DNA of 64,000 nucleotides from Candidatus Pedobacter colombiensis. Lineage in GTDB: Bacteria; Bacteroidota; Bacteroidia; Sphingobacteriales; Sphingobacteriaceae. Shown piece by piece: positions 9,155 through 16,827 of this stretch. Each line of letters opens with the position of its first letter. Position 1 is the stretch's first letter. Below the pieces are notes generated by a model. That model saw only the letters and a program-made list of their open reading frames with translations, was not told the DNA's origin and searched no databases. Both the position numbers and the translations under genes were made by a program. The stretch is from positions 2,728,001-2,792,000 of the forward strand of contig CP119313.1 of NCBI GenBank assembly GCA_029202485.1, written 5' to 3'.

Positions 9155-9871
9155 ATGAACATTTCTATTCAACCAACGATTAAAAACTTTAAAAGATTTA
9201 GCGCATTTACCCTATTATCTATCAGCTCCTTATTTTTCAATTCCTGTACAAAAAATGCTGCTCCGGTACCAGATACTGCTTTTTTAAGTATTATGAATAC
9301 CTCGCCTACACTAGCTACATTTAATATCTACGTTGATCAGAGCAAAATAAATGCTGGTGGTGCAGTACCATTTAATGGCAGTACCAGCTATTTCCAAATC
9401 ACTCCCGGTTCGCATAGCGTTAAATTCACAACTGGCAGTAGCACTGAAAGTATAATTACCAAAGATGTAACGTTAGAAGCAAATACAATTAATTCTCTAT
9501 TTCTGATTGATAGAGGTACCAATATGGATTTCTTTAAAATCAAAGATGAGTTGGGTAGTGTGAGTTCTACTAAAGCCTTCGTTAGATTTGTAAACCTTTC
9601 ACCAGATGCTCCGGCATTAGACCTTGCTGTTAAAGAAGGAAATGTGATCATAGAGAACAAAGCTTACAAAGCCAATAGCCAGTTTATTGAAGTAGAAGCA
9701 AAAACATATGTTTTTGAAATCAGAAATAAGGCAACAGGTGCACGATTAGGAGAAGAATTGAGCAGCATGGAGCTTAAAGCAGGTAAATCTTACACTATTA
9801 TTTCAACCGGTTTGGTTACTCCGGGCCAAACCGAACATGGTATCCAGGGAAAAATTATTACCAACCAATAA
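9155..9871 (+). CDS. DUF4397 domain-containing lipoprotein
   Basis: A 238-aa surface or periplasmic lipoprotein. The signal runs to about residue 31 with lipobox LFFNSC. The mature protein shows two copies of the DUF4397 beta-sandwich pattern: AFLSIMNTSPTLATFNIYVD near 43 and AFVRFVNLSPDAPALDLAV near 140, each followed by a PGSHSV- or EAKTYVFEI-like strand. The function of DUF4397 is not established; it is common in secreted Bacteroidetes and Firmicutes proteins. The gene stands alone, diverging from rpiB. Confidence 0.85.
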   Translation: MNISIQPTIKNFKRFSAFTLLSISSLFFNSCTKNAAPVPDTAFLSIMNTSPTLATFNIYVDQSKINAGGAVPFNGSTSYFQITPGSHSVKFTTGSSTESIITKDVTLEANTINSLFLIDRGTNMDFFKIKDELGSVSSTKAFVRFVNLSPDAPALDLAVKEGNVIIENKAYKANSQFIEVEAKTYVFEIRNKATGARLGEELSSMELKAGKSYTIISTGLVTPGQTEHGIQGKIITNQ

Positions 9872-10101
9872 CATATAAAAGAATAAACCAACTTCATTTT
9901 GACCATATTTTTTCAATTCAGCTTTAACTATAGCGTCTAAATCACTACTTCTATAAAAGTGTAAAGCATGAGCAATAAAGTAATTTTAGCTCTATTTTAT
10001 TTGGTTAAATTCAATTAAACGGGGGTTTCCACTGTATTTCAACTCAATAAGGTTTACCATTCATTATCTGGTTATGTTTACTGAAATAATCAGAGGGAAA
10101 A
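9872..10101. other. intergenic stretch, nothing recognised
   Basis: About 230 bp of AT-rich DNA between the DUF4397 lipoprotein gene and the Rpn-like gene. I see no hairpin with a T-run, no repeat matching elsewhere in the window and no coding-like frame. Confidence 0.5.
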
Positions 10102-11001
10102 ATGAGCGAAGAAACAGATAGCACAAGATTTATCGATCCTTATTCTGACTTTGGATTTAAGCATATTTTTGGTAAAGCACCCAACAAGAGTTTTCTAATC
10201 AGTTTTCTGAATCAGCTGTTAAAAGGGAGGAAAGTAGTTATTGATATTCAGTACAATAATACGGAGTATAAGGGTTCGGGTAACGATTATAGAAAAACAG
10301 TATTTGATTTATACTGTACTGGCGACAAGGGCGAGAAATTTATAGTGGAAATGCAGAAAGCAAAAGTTAAAAACTTTAAAGACCGAAGTATTTTCTATAC
10401 GGCAAATTTGATTCAGGAACAGGGAGTCGGTGTAATTGCAGATTGGAATTATCAGATTCCTGAAATATATTTTGTTGCGATCATGAATTTTAAATTTGAT
10501 GACAGCCACCCGGATCATTTTATACATGATGTCCGGCTGATGGAGATCAATACGAACCAGGAGTTTTATCCAAAGCTAGCTTATATTTTTATAGAGATGC
10601 CTAAATTTAAGAAACTAGAAGAAGAATTGGAAAATGAACTGGAAGAGTGGCTTTACATCTTAAACAACCTGAAAGAATTATCCGAAATTCCGCTATCTTT
10701 GATAGGCAAGGGAGAATATGACAAAGTATTTGAGATTGCAGAAGTTGGAAACTTAACCCCAGAGGAAATGAACGAATATCAGCAAAGATTAAAAATACGA
10801 CGTGACAATTATAGTGCAATGGAGTATATAAAAGAAGAGGCACTTGAGAGGGGTATTGAAATAGGTCATGAAAAAGGTCTTGAAAAGGGCCGTGTGGAAG
10901 AACGTAAAGAAATGGCTTTCAAATTAAAAGCCGGGAATATTTCTTTAAGCTTTATCGCTGAGACCACTGGACTCTCCATAGAAGAGATAGGGTCTTTATA
11001 G
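10102..11001 (+). CDS. Rpn family recombination-promoting nuclease (PD-(D/E)XK transposase-like)
   Basis: A 299-aa protein of the PD-(D/E)XK nuclease superfamily, formerly annotated as a putative transposase. The N-terminus carries the family signature FIDPYSDFGFKHIFG; the nuclease core follows with the acidic VFDLYC and the ExQ-type VEMQKAK motif. The C-terminal third is charged coiled coil (RGIEIGHEKGLEKGRVEER) ending in a short HTH-like segment (ISLSFIAETTGLSIEEI). E. coli Rpn proteins raise RecA-independent recombination and cleave DNA. There are no visible terminal repeats. A broken paralog fragment begins 5 bp past the stop, which fits a recombination-prone locus. Confidence 0.88.
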   Translation: MSEETDSTRFIDPYSDFGFKHIFGKAPNKSFLISFLNQLLKGRKVVIDIQYNNTEYKGSGNDYRKTVFDLYCTGDKGEKFIVEMQKAKVKNFKDRSIFYTANLIQEQGVGVIADWNYQIPEIYFVAIMNFKFDDSHPDHFIHDVRLMEINTNQEFYPKLAYIFIEMPKFKKLEEELENELEEWLYILNNLKELSEIPLSLIGKGEYDKVFEIAEVGNLTPEEMNEYQQRLKIRRDNYSAMEYIKEEALERGIEIGHEKGLEKGRVEERKEMAFKLKAGNISLSFIAETTGLSIEEIGSL

Positions 11002-11005
11002 TAGA

Positions 11006-11051
11006 TGTTCCTCAGGCATTCCGTGCGGATGGCCATTCATTACATAATAAC
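11006..11051 (-). pseudogene. 45-bp remnant of a third copy of the RD-rich secreted paralog
   Basis: These bases match an internal segment of the paralogs at 12233 and 13277 (around 12397-12441 and 13404-13448) with only a few mismatches. Translated on the minus strand they give YYVMNGHPHGMPEE, equivalent to YYVVNGHPHGM in the intact copies. The rest of that copy is gone. The piece abuts the 3' end of the Rpn-like gene, so a deletion or recombination removed the remainder. Confidence 0.7.
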
Positions 11052-11088
11052 TTATAAAAAAGGATGTGAAAAACTACCCCGGGATTTA

Positions 11089-11559
11089 TTAGTCCCAAAT
11101 TTGTGGTCTGTCAAGTCCAAGTGTCCTGAAATATGAGAGTAATTGTCCGGCGTGGACTGCTTCGTGATAGGCAATTCGCTGTAAATAGTCTCCCAGTCTT
11201 CTTCTTTGCCCCTTTTCAGAACGAACAATTTCTATGGAAGTTAAATCGTCTGCACTAAATGATTTAATTGCCGAAAGGAATTTCTCTCTGTACGGTTTTG
11301 CAAAGTTAAGTTCGTCTTGCAAGTTCGTATAGGGTATGTCTTTCCAAGGCGAAACATAGTCACCAATATTACCCCTGTTGTCCAAGATTTTATGGAATAA
11401 ATGTTCTCCTTCTAAAACATGCCTTATCATTTCAAGGCAACTCATTGCTTTGATGTCCGGTCTCCAAAAGTAAGTTTCAGGTACTAATCCTGTCCAAAGT
11501 TTAATACTTCTTCTTCTGATTTCTTCAAAGTTCAATGTTATAATTTCTGTATGTGTCAT
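11089..11559 (-). CDS. DinB family protein
   Basis: A 156-aa four-helix protein of the DinB/YfiT metal-binding superfamily. The His triad that would bind the metal is suggested by HVLEGEHLF (about residues 48-56) and YHEAVHAGQL near 133-142. The family includes thiol-dependent transferases using bacillithiol or mycothiol, but many members have no known reaction. It lies 61 bp downstream of the VOC-fold gene on the same strand, a pairing that hints at small-molecule detoxification. Confidence 0.82.
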   Translation of the reverse strand: MTHTEIITLNFEEIRRRSIKLWTGLVPETYFWRPDIKAMSCLEMIRHVLEGEHLFHKILDNRGNIGDYVSPWKDIPYTNLQDELNFAKPYREKFLSAIKSFSADDLTSIEIVRSEKGQRRRLGDYLQRIAYHEAVHAGQLLSYFRTLGLDRPQIWD

Positions 11560-11620
11560 CTGATTTCTGTCTTTTTAATATTTCTCTTTTTTAAACACTG
11601 TCGTTTTACAATGACCGCTG

Positions 11621-12046
11621 TTAGGCGTTGGGGTCAAAATCCACCATCCATTCAATACCGAATTTGTCTCTAAACATTCCAAAATACGAACCCCAGGGAC
11701 TGTCTCCAATAGGCACTTCAATATTTCCGCCTGCTGAAAGTCCGTTAAATAATTTGTCGGCTTCTTCACGACTTTCAGCACTGATAGATATCTTAGACCT
11801 GTTTTCATTTTCATTTACTTGTCCCATACTTTCCGGAACGTCATTGGCCATTAAAATGTTCTTGCCAATTGGCAAAGCAATGTGCATTATCTTATTTGCA
11901 TCATTTTCTGCTAATGGATATTCAGGGTTTGATACATCTTTAAAGCGTATAATCTTTACGAACTCACCGCCAAATACTGATTTGTAAAAATTGAATGCTT
12001 CTTCGGCATTTCCATTGAAATTAATGTGTGGATTGATAAGTGCCAT
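11621..12046 (-). CDS. VOC family protein (PhnB/glyoxalase-like)
   Basis: A 141-aa vicinal-oxygen-chelate protein of the PhnB-like group (also named 3-demethylubiquinone-9 methyltransferase-like). It opens with INPHINFNGNAEEAFNFYKS and closes with GSYFGMFRDKFGIEWMVDF, the two halves of the beta-alpha-beta-beta-beta repeat. Whether the metal ligands are complete cannot be told by eye. The upstream position to the DinB gene suggests a two-gene unit. Substrate unknown. Confidence 0.85.
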   Translation of the reverse strand: MALINPHINFNGNAEEAFNFYKSVFGGEFVKIIRFKDVSNPEYPLAENDANKIMHIALPIGKNILMANDVPESMGQVNENENRSKISISAESREEADKLFNGLSAGGNIEVPIGDSPWGSYFGMFRDKFGIEWMVDFDPNA

Positions 12047-12149
12047 AATTTATATTTTATAAGCTGTTTTTTGTTTCTTATTTCAATGTTTAATTTTTGG
12101 CTAATCTATAAAAACATTCTATAATAAAGTAAACGATTTGTATATTGGC

Positions 12150-12202
12150 AAAAATGCATTGTCCCCAGAAAGTATCTAACTTTTTGGGGACAATGCATTT
12201 TC
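12150..12202. repeat. long near-perfect palindrome (23-bp arms), possible terminator or mobile hairpin
   Basis: Arms 12151-12173 and 12179-12201 pair with a single G-T wobble around a 5-nt loop; the outer 16 bp are perfect and include ATGCATTGTCCCC. It lies just past the 3' end of the first paralog, at the point where the second paralog's terminator has its distal half. On the minus strand a T-run follows, so it can also terminate. It is far longer than other terminators here and may be an inserted REP/MITE-like hairpin. Confidence 0.6.
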
Positions 12203-12232
12203 GGGCACCCTTTCGGTTTAATTGTGTGTTTA

Positions 12233-12826
12233 TTAATGTCTTCCTCTTCCGTGATCATTACCACGACCATCGTAGTCATTCCTACCTCTATCGCCGCGGC
12301 CTCTGTCATCACGACCTCTATCATCATGATTCCTTTCACCACGATCCCATCTGCCATGATCCCTGTCATTATCTCTTGAATAATACCTTCTAGATTGTTC
12401 CTGATGCATTCCGTGCGGATGACCATTCACTACATAATACCTGGAATCATTGCTGTACCTGATCACTTGTTGACCTCTAACCTGTCTATATCTCGCATAA
12501 GCAACCCTATCTCTATCAAAATTCCTATATGGATCTCTGGAATTCACAACTACTTTATAACCATTGTAAAGATCATATCCTCTATATCTTGATGGAAGGG
12601 AAGCAGAAAAAATCCACCTGTTGTTGTCCAAATAAATGAACTCTTGCCTTGATACATTGTAATAACATTCGATATCCGGCAAATAATAATAATCTACATA
12701 ATCATAACCTACTGGTCCCCATAATGGTTGCGAACCAATATTTACATTGATGCTTACCTGTGCATCTGCCTTAAATGGCATCCATCCTATTATACCGAGG
12801 ATTCCTAATACTATTAACTTTCTCAT
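12233..12826 (-). CDS. secreted RD/G-rich-tail protein, copy 1
   Basis: A 197-aa exported protein with a Sec signal ending at ADA-Q (residues 1-22). The folded part, about 25-130, is Tyr-rich (YDYVDYYYLPDIECYYNV; RYRGYDLYNGYKVVV), and the last 55 residues are low-complexity Arg/Asp/Gly/His. I recognise the type only as a family common in Pedobacter with no assigned function. The copy at 13277 is nearly identical outside the tail, which is longer here by expansion of DRGR-like units. A direct-repeat regulator site lies 55 bp upstream of the start (12881-12902). A role at the cell surface or in envelope stress is inferred from the nearby two-component system. Confidence 0.75.
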   Translation of the reverse strand: MRKLIVLGILGIIGWMPFKADAQVSINVNIGSQPLWGPVGYDYVDYYYLPDIECYYNVSRQEFIYLDNNRWIFSASLPSRYRGYDLYNGYKVVVNSRDPYRNFDRDRVAYARYRQVRGQQVIRYSNDSRYYVVNGHPHGMHQEQSRRYYSRDNDRDHGRWDRGERNHDDRGRDDRGRGDRGRNDYDGRGNDHGRGRH

Positions 12827-12880
12827 GACCTTAATATTTAATGTTTCATTTGTGTGTTGTTAAGTCAAATCTCCAAACCG

Positions 12881-12902
12881 AACATGAAATCAACATGAAA
12901 TT
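12881..12902 (-). promoter_or_regulatory. 11-bp direct repeat, predicted response-regulator site (copy 1)
   Basis: On the minus strand TTTCATGTT occurs twice with starts 11 bp apart, the geometry used by OmpR/PhoB-type dimers. The same element is found before copy 2 of the gene and, as TTTCATCTT twice, before the two-component operon. Confidence 0.55.
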
Positions 12903-12923
12903 TTAGAATTATTTAATATATTT

Positions 12924-13220
12924 TTCTCACATAACCCAATAGGCACATTCGGTTCAGGCAATATGCTTCAGAAAGCCAACCTGATTGCAGAATTATACGG
13001 TTGGCGAACCGAATTTGACCTCTCCAGAACACTACGTTTTGCAACCCATAATGTACTTCCCTTAAATAAAGATGGGAATATGGAGTGGCCTAAAACGAAT
13101 GTCAGTGCCGAATTTGTATTGATAGAAGCAAGCTGCTCTGCAGAGGCCGTGTCAAGAGTATCACAAACCGTAGCATTTGCACACGAAGGTAAACTGTACC
13201 GGAAAAGAATCCCTTTACCA
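12924..13220 (+). pseudogene. displaced gene fragment, both ends missing
   Basis: A coding-like frame is open from inside the duplicated upstream region through 13265, and its protein-like part spans about 12930-13215 (GTFGSGNMLQKANLIAELYGW ... FVLIEASCSAE ... KLYRKRIPLP). Protein-like sequence precedes the only Met (12963), and the frame runs straight into the neighbour's terminator, so neither a true start nor a true stop exists. I do not recognise the parent protein. It fills the space between the two paralog copies and is probably debris from the duplication event. Confidence 0.45.
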
Positions 13221-13258
13221 CAAAAAAAGGGTGCATACAGTAAATGTAGCACCCTTTC
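13221..13258 (-). terminator. Rho-independent terminator of copy 2 paralog
   Basis: AAAGGGTGC (13226-13234) pairs with GCACCCTTT (13249-13257), loop 14 nt, and the minus strand continues with a T-run. Copy 1 keeps only the proximal half of this hairpin, followed by the long palindrome at 12150-12202. Confidence 0.78.
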
Positions 13259-13276
13259 GGTTTAATTGTGTGTTTA

Positions 13277-13828
13277 TTAATGTCTTCCTCTGCCGTGATC
13301 ATTACCACGACCTTCATGATTATTCCTACCTCTATCACCACCACGATCCCATTTGCCGTGACCTCTATCGTTATCTCTTGAATAATACTTTTTAGCTTGT
13401 CCTGGAGGCATTCCGTGCGGGTGACCTTTCACTACATAATACCTGGAATCATTGCTATACCTGATCACCTGCTGACCTCTAACCTGTCTGTATCTGGCAT
13501 AAGCAACCCTATCTCTGTCAAAATTTCTATATGGATCTCTGCCGTTTACAACTACTTTGTAACCACCATAAAGATCATATCCCCTATATCTTGACGGAAG
13601 AGAAGTAGAGAAGATCCACCTGTTCCTATCCATATAAATGAACTGTCGCTTTGGCACGTTGTAATAACATTCGATATCGGGCAAATAATAATAATCTACA
13701 TAATCATAGCCTACAGGCCCCCATAAAGGCTGTGAACCAATATTTACACTGATTCTTACCTGTGCATCTGCCTTAAACGGCAACCATCCTATTATACCAA
13801 GGATTCCTAATACTACTAACTTCTTCAT
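13277..13828 (-). CDS. secreted RD/G-rich-tail protein, copy 2
   Basis: A 183-aa paralog of the 12233 gene in the same orientation. The signal peptide (to about residue 22) and the Tyr-rich domain (about 25-130) match closely, with scattered changes such as KRQFIYMDRNRW for RQEFIYLDNNRW. The Arg/Gly/Asp tail is 14 residues shorter. The duplicated DNA includes the upstream region down to about 13930, so both copies keep the regulator site. A terminator follows the gene. Function unknown; the copies are probably still both expressed because frames and control sites are intact. Confidence 0.75.
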   Translation of the reverse strand: MKKLVVLGILGIIGWLPFKADAQVRISVNIGSQPLWGPVGYDYVDYYYLPDIECYYNVPKRQFIYMDRNRWIFSTSLPSRYRGYDLYGGYKVVVNGRDPYRNFDRDRVAYARYRQVRGQQVIRYSNDSRYYVVKGHPHGMPPGQAKKYYSRDNDRGHGKWDRGGDRGRNNHEGRGNDHGRGRH

Positions 13829-13882
13829 AACCTTAATATTTAATGTTTCATTTGTGTGTTGTTAAGCCAAATCTCCAAACTG

Positions 13883-13904
13883 AACATGAAATCAACATGA
13901 AATT
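13883..13904 (-). promoter_or_regulatory. 11-bp direct repeat, predicted response-regulator site (copy 2)
   Basis: On the minus strand TTTCATGTT repeats at an 11-bp spacing, 55 bp upstream of the 13828 start, the same as in copy 1. It lies 27 bp from the related repeat at 13931-13950, so both promoters of this divergent region could share one regulator. Confidence 0.55.
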
Positions 13905-13930
13905 TTAGAATTATTTAGTATATTTTTCTT

Positions 13931-13950
13931 TTTCATCTTAATTTCATCTT
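13931..13950 (+). promoter_or_regulatory. 11-bp direct repeat before the two-component operon, predicted autoregulatory site
   Basis: TTTCATCTT at 13931-13939 and again at 13942-13950 gives an 11-bp period and differs from the paralog sites at one base per repeat (C for G). It lies about 70 bp upstream of the 14018 start, which suits activation or autoregulation by the encoded OmpR-type regulator. Confidence 0.5.
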
Positions 13951-14017
13951 CAATAATCAACTTTGTAATAGTTGAAATAGGTAACTTCTTTTTCGGGCGC
14001 TTTAGTATATTTACATC

Positions 14018-14284
14018 ATGAACATTAATCTGTTATTCCGGTCAATTGTTACAGTCCTACTTATCATATGGCTTCCTATAGGTTCTTTCGCCAGTAATCG
14101 CACCACTATATCCGCGATTTCGGATTCAAGTTTCTATCAGGATAAAAGAGATAAGAAGCAGGAGAATAAAAAACCAGAGGTAAAAGAAGTTCCCCAATCC
14201 AGAAAACAGGAAAAACCAGGCGAGGTTAAACAGCCTGACAAAAAAGAAAAGCCCGATCAGGATAACAAAAGAAAAAACAACTAA
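14018..14284 (+). CDS. small exported Lys/Glu/Pro-rich protein of a two-component operon
   Basis: An 88-aa protein with a signal peptide (MNINLLFRSIVTVLLIIWLPIGSFA) and a highly charged, probably disordered mature part made of Lys, Glu, Pro and Gln. No family is recognised. The stop is 9 bp before the response-regulator start, so it is translated from the same mRNA. By position it may be a periplasmic accessory or sensor partner of the histidine kinase, but nothing in the sequence proves this. Confidence 0.65.
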   Translation: MNINLLFRSIVTVLLIIWLPIGSFASNRTTISAISDSSFYQDKRDKKQENKKPEVKEVPQSRKQEKPGEVKQPDKKEKPDQDNKRKNN

Positions 14285-14293
14285 GCATACGGC

Positions 14294-14968
14294 ATGAAAG
14301 TTTTGATTGTAGAAGATGAAAAAACGCTGGCCTATGAAATGGAAGATTTCTTAAAAAAGGCTTTTTACATCTGTGATCTTGCGCACAATATTAAAGATGG
14401 ACTGGAAAAGATGGAGATGAACAGCTATGATTTCATTCTGCTAGATCTCGGCCTGCCCGATGGAGATGGTCTAACCCTGCTCCCAAAAGCAAAGAAACAC
14501 AATCCAGATGCCGCATATATTATCCTTACTGCCAGAGGTAAACTCGAAGATCGCATTGCCGGCCTCGACCTTGGAGCTGACGATTACCTGCCAAAACCAT
14601 TTTCATTGCTCGAACTACAATCCAGAATGCAGGCCATTGCACGTCGTAAATTTAATCTCAAAGAAGAACTATTGGCATTAGGAGATTTTAGGCTCGATCT
14701 GCAAAAGCGGCTTATCCTTTTTCAGGAAAACCAGATAGAACTTTCGCGCAAAGAATTTGACCTGCTCAGCTACCTGTTCCTCCATAGCAACCGCGTGCTC
14801 ACCAGAATGCAACTTAGCGAACATATATGGGGTACCTTTGCAGACGACGATTACGACTCTAACTATATTGACGCCCACATTAAAAATATCAGAAAGAAAT
14901 TAAATGCATGGGCACCCGCAGATTTCCTCGAAACAGTGCGTGGGGTCGGTTATAGAATAAAAAAATAA
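14294..14968 (+). CDS. OmpR-family response regulator
   Basis: A DNA-binding response regulator of 224 aa. The receiver domain (about 1-115) has the acidic pair ED at 8-9, phospho-acceptor Asp51 in LLDLGLPDGDG, Thr in ILTAR and the conserved Lys in LPKPF. The C-terminal winged helix (about 130-223) includes LSRKEFDLLSYL and the GVGYRI end motif. It is followed after 1 nt by its kinase gene. The likely targets are its own operon and the two secreted paralogs upstream, because all three carry 11-bp direct repeats. The signal is not known; relatives act in metal or envelope responses. Confidence 0.95.
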   Translation: MKVLIVEDEKTLAYEMEDFLKKAFYICDLAHNIKDGLEKMEMNSYDFILLDLGLPDGDGLTLLPKAKKHNPDAAYIILTARGKLEDRIAGLDLGADDYLPKPFSLLELQSRMQAIARRKFNLKEELLALGDFRLDLQKRLILFQENQIELSRKEFDLLSYLFLHSNRVLTRMQLSEHIWGTFADDDYDSNYIDAHIKNIRKKLNAWAPADFLETVRGVGYRIKK

Positions 14969-14969
14969 C

Positions 14970-16301
14970 GTGAAGCTATCTTCAAAATTAATCCTGTTTA
15001 TTACTGGTTCTAAGCTAGCCGTAGTCTTGCTTTTCATCATTCTATTGCCCTTTCTGGTTGATGGAATTGTTGCCGAATACACCACCTATTCTTTACGCAG
15101 ACAGCAAGATAAGGTACTCAAAATAGTCGAGCAAAAAGGAATAAAGCACTACCTGCAAAACGATGACAGCTATGGAAGTTATACCATGCTTAAGGAAGAA
15201 TATATAGCCTTAGAACCTGCGATCAAAGGGATCACAATTGATACCATAAAAACAGCACAACGCGTAGTAGAACAGGATACCCTAACCTACAGAATCCTGA
15301 TGCATACCTTTAATTTCGATCATAAACCTTATTTACTCGAAATCGGAAAAACCATAAACAGCATCAATCAATACAACAAACCCTTGCAACGAACAGCCTT
15401 ATATGTACTCATAGGACTGATTATCGCGAGTTTGCTATTCGACCTCCTCTTTACCAGAACCCTCATTAGTCCCTTAGGAAGAATCATTAGATCAAAACTG
15501 ATCAACAGGAAATTCCCCTTTAAAGATTACTCAGCCCCGGTTCGTACCTCTACGTACGACTTTAAGTACCTTGATGAATCGCTGGTATTATTGATGGATC
15601 AGATTAATGAGGCCTTCGAAAAAGAACGCGAATTTACAGCCAATGCTTCACATGAATTGATGACCCCGATCAGCATTCTTCAAAACAAAATGGAAAACCT
15701 GATTGGCGACGGACAACTGAGTGATACTGTGACACTCAAAATTATGGAAATGATGAAAACGCTCAACAGGCTAAAGAAAATCTCAAACTCCCTGCTCCTG
15801 ATATCAAGAATAGAAAACGAACAATTCGTTAAATCAGATGCAATAAAGCCAGCAGACCTTATCGATGAAGTCATCGAAGAAATCAGTCACCGTTTAGAAG
15901 AAAAAGGACTTAACATAGCAGTTAACCTGACCCAAAATCCATTACTAAAAGGTGTAAATCATGATTTGTTATTTCAATTGTTCTATAACCTGATCAATAA
16001 CGCCATTAAGTACAATGTAGATAATGGAAGTATTACAATAAGCGATCAACTGATCAATAAAGGATACCTGATTGCTATTGCCGACACCGGTATCGGTATT
16101 TCTACGGAAGAACAAGCATTCATATTTGACCGTTTTAGAAAAACCAACCTATCCGAAAACGTAGGACACGGACTTGGACTTTCTATTGTAAAAAGCATTT
16201 GTCAATACCATGGTATTGAAATTAAAGTCAGCTCTGAAGTAAACAAAGGCAGCACTTTTACCCTATTTTTCCCTTCAGCACTATTCGCCAAAATTGTTTA
16301 A
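14970..16301 (+). CDS. sensor histidine kinase (HisKA/HATPase)
   Basis: A 443-aa inner-membrane kinase partnered with the preceding regulator. The start is GTG, one base after the upstream stop, which implies translational coupling. TM1 spans about 8-33, the periplasmic sensor about 34-140 and TM2 about 142-165. A HAMP-like linker follows, then HisKA with phospho-His228 (ASHELMTPIS) and HATPase with N box FYNLINNAIKYN, G1 DTGIGIS and G2 GHGLGLS. The sensor region is short, like small-ligand or envelope sensors. It belongs to the CusS/QseC-like group by architecture only. Confidence 0.94.
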   Translation: MKLSSKLILFITGSKLAVVLLFIILLPFLVDGIVAEYTTYSLRRQQDKVLKIVEQKGIKHYLQNDDSYGSYTMLKEEYIALEPAIKGITIDTIKTAQRVVEQDTLTYRILMHTFNFDHKPYLLEIGKTINSINQYNKPLQRTALYVLIGLIIASLLFDLLFTRTLISPLGRIIRSKLINRKFPFKDYSAPVRTSTYDFKYLDESLVLLMDQINEAFEKEREFTANASHELMTPISILQNKMENLIGDGQLSDTVTLKIMEMMKTLNRLKKISNSLLLISRIENEQFVKSDAIKPADLIDEVIEEISHRLEEKGLNIAVNLTQNPLLKGVNHDLLFQLFYNLINNAIKYNVDNGSITISDQLINKGYLIAIADTGIGISTEEQAFIFDRFRKTNLSENVGHGLGLSIVKSICQYHGIEIKVSSEVNKGSTFTLFFPSALFAKIV

Positions 16302-16341
16302 AAAATTCAGATATTAGCAAACGTATTAAAATTAATAAGCT

Positions 16342-16827
16342 ATGAAACAACTATTCCTTGCCCTTATCATTACCATGAGTTCGGTAGCCGTTTTTGCACA
16401 AACACCAACCGCAGGCACTGCCATGCCTAAAGCCGTTTTTTATAAAGCCGATGGGAAGACTTTTTCTACAGACCTAATTCCAAAAGGTACGAAATCCTTG
16501 ATCATGCTATTTGATGCCACTTGCGAGCATTGTCAGAGAGTAGCGTCAAATTTATCAAAACGAAGTAAAGAGCTGACTGGCGTCAACTTTTACCTCGTTT
16601 CACAAGACGAACTTCGTTCCGTCAATTATTTTATGGACAACTTTGGAAAGCCGTTAAAGGCCATGAAAAATGTTACAGTACTACAAGACAAAGATCACGT
16701 TTTTATTCCCTTGTTTCATCCTAACCAATTTCCTTCTCTGTACTTATATGGAAAAGATAAAAATCTCGAATTCTATACTAGCGGTGAGAGCGATGTGTCT
16801 AAATTAATTGACAAAATAAATCATTAA
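16342..16827 (+). CDS. periplasmic thioredoxin-like / TlpA-type protein
   Basis: A 161-aa exported protein with signal MKQLFLALIITMSSVAVFAQ. The mature part is a redoxin fold with a CEHC active site (FDATCEHCQRVASNL), a TlpA/ResA-like position, and a cis-Pro in NQFPSLYLYG. It probably reduces or isomerises periplasmic disulfides, or supports cytochrome maturation; no partner gene shows which. Its stop codon overlaps the stop of the convergent NTF2-like gene by three bases. Confidence 0.85.
   Translation: MKQLFLALIITMSSVAVFAQTPTAGTAMPKAVFYKADGKTFSTDLIPKGTKSLIMLFDATCEHCQRVASNLSKRSKELTGVNFYLVSQDELRSVNYFMDNFGKPLKAMKNVTVLQDKDHVFIPLFHPNQFPSLYLYGKDKNLEFYTSGESDVSKLIDKINH

Noticed and set aside
10309..10843. 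antisense open frames inside the Rpn-like gene
   Set aside because: They are shadows of the coding strand; the plus-strand product has clear family motifs.
10102..11001. Rpn-like gene as an active insertion sequence
   Set aside because: No terminal inverted repeats or target-site duplication are visible; Rpn proteins are stand-alone nucleases, so no mobile-element boundary is annotated.
11066..11089. short hairpin GGGA...TCCC before the DinB-like gene end
   Set aside because: Only a 4-bp stem and no convincing T-run; too weak to call a terminator.
12106..12426. 106-codon minus-strand frame with Met/Ile/Glu-rich repeats
   Set aside because: It is the shifted frame of the Arg/Asp/Gly tail of the 12233 gene and runs through the long palindrome; composition is an artefact of the repeats.
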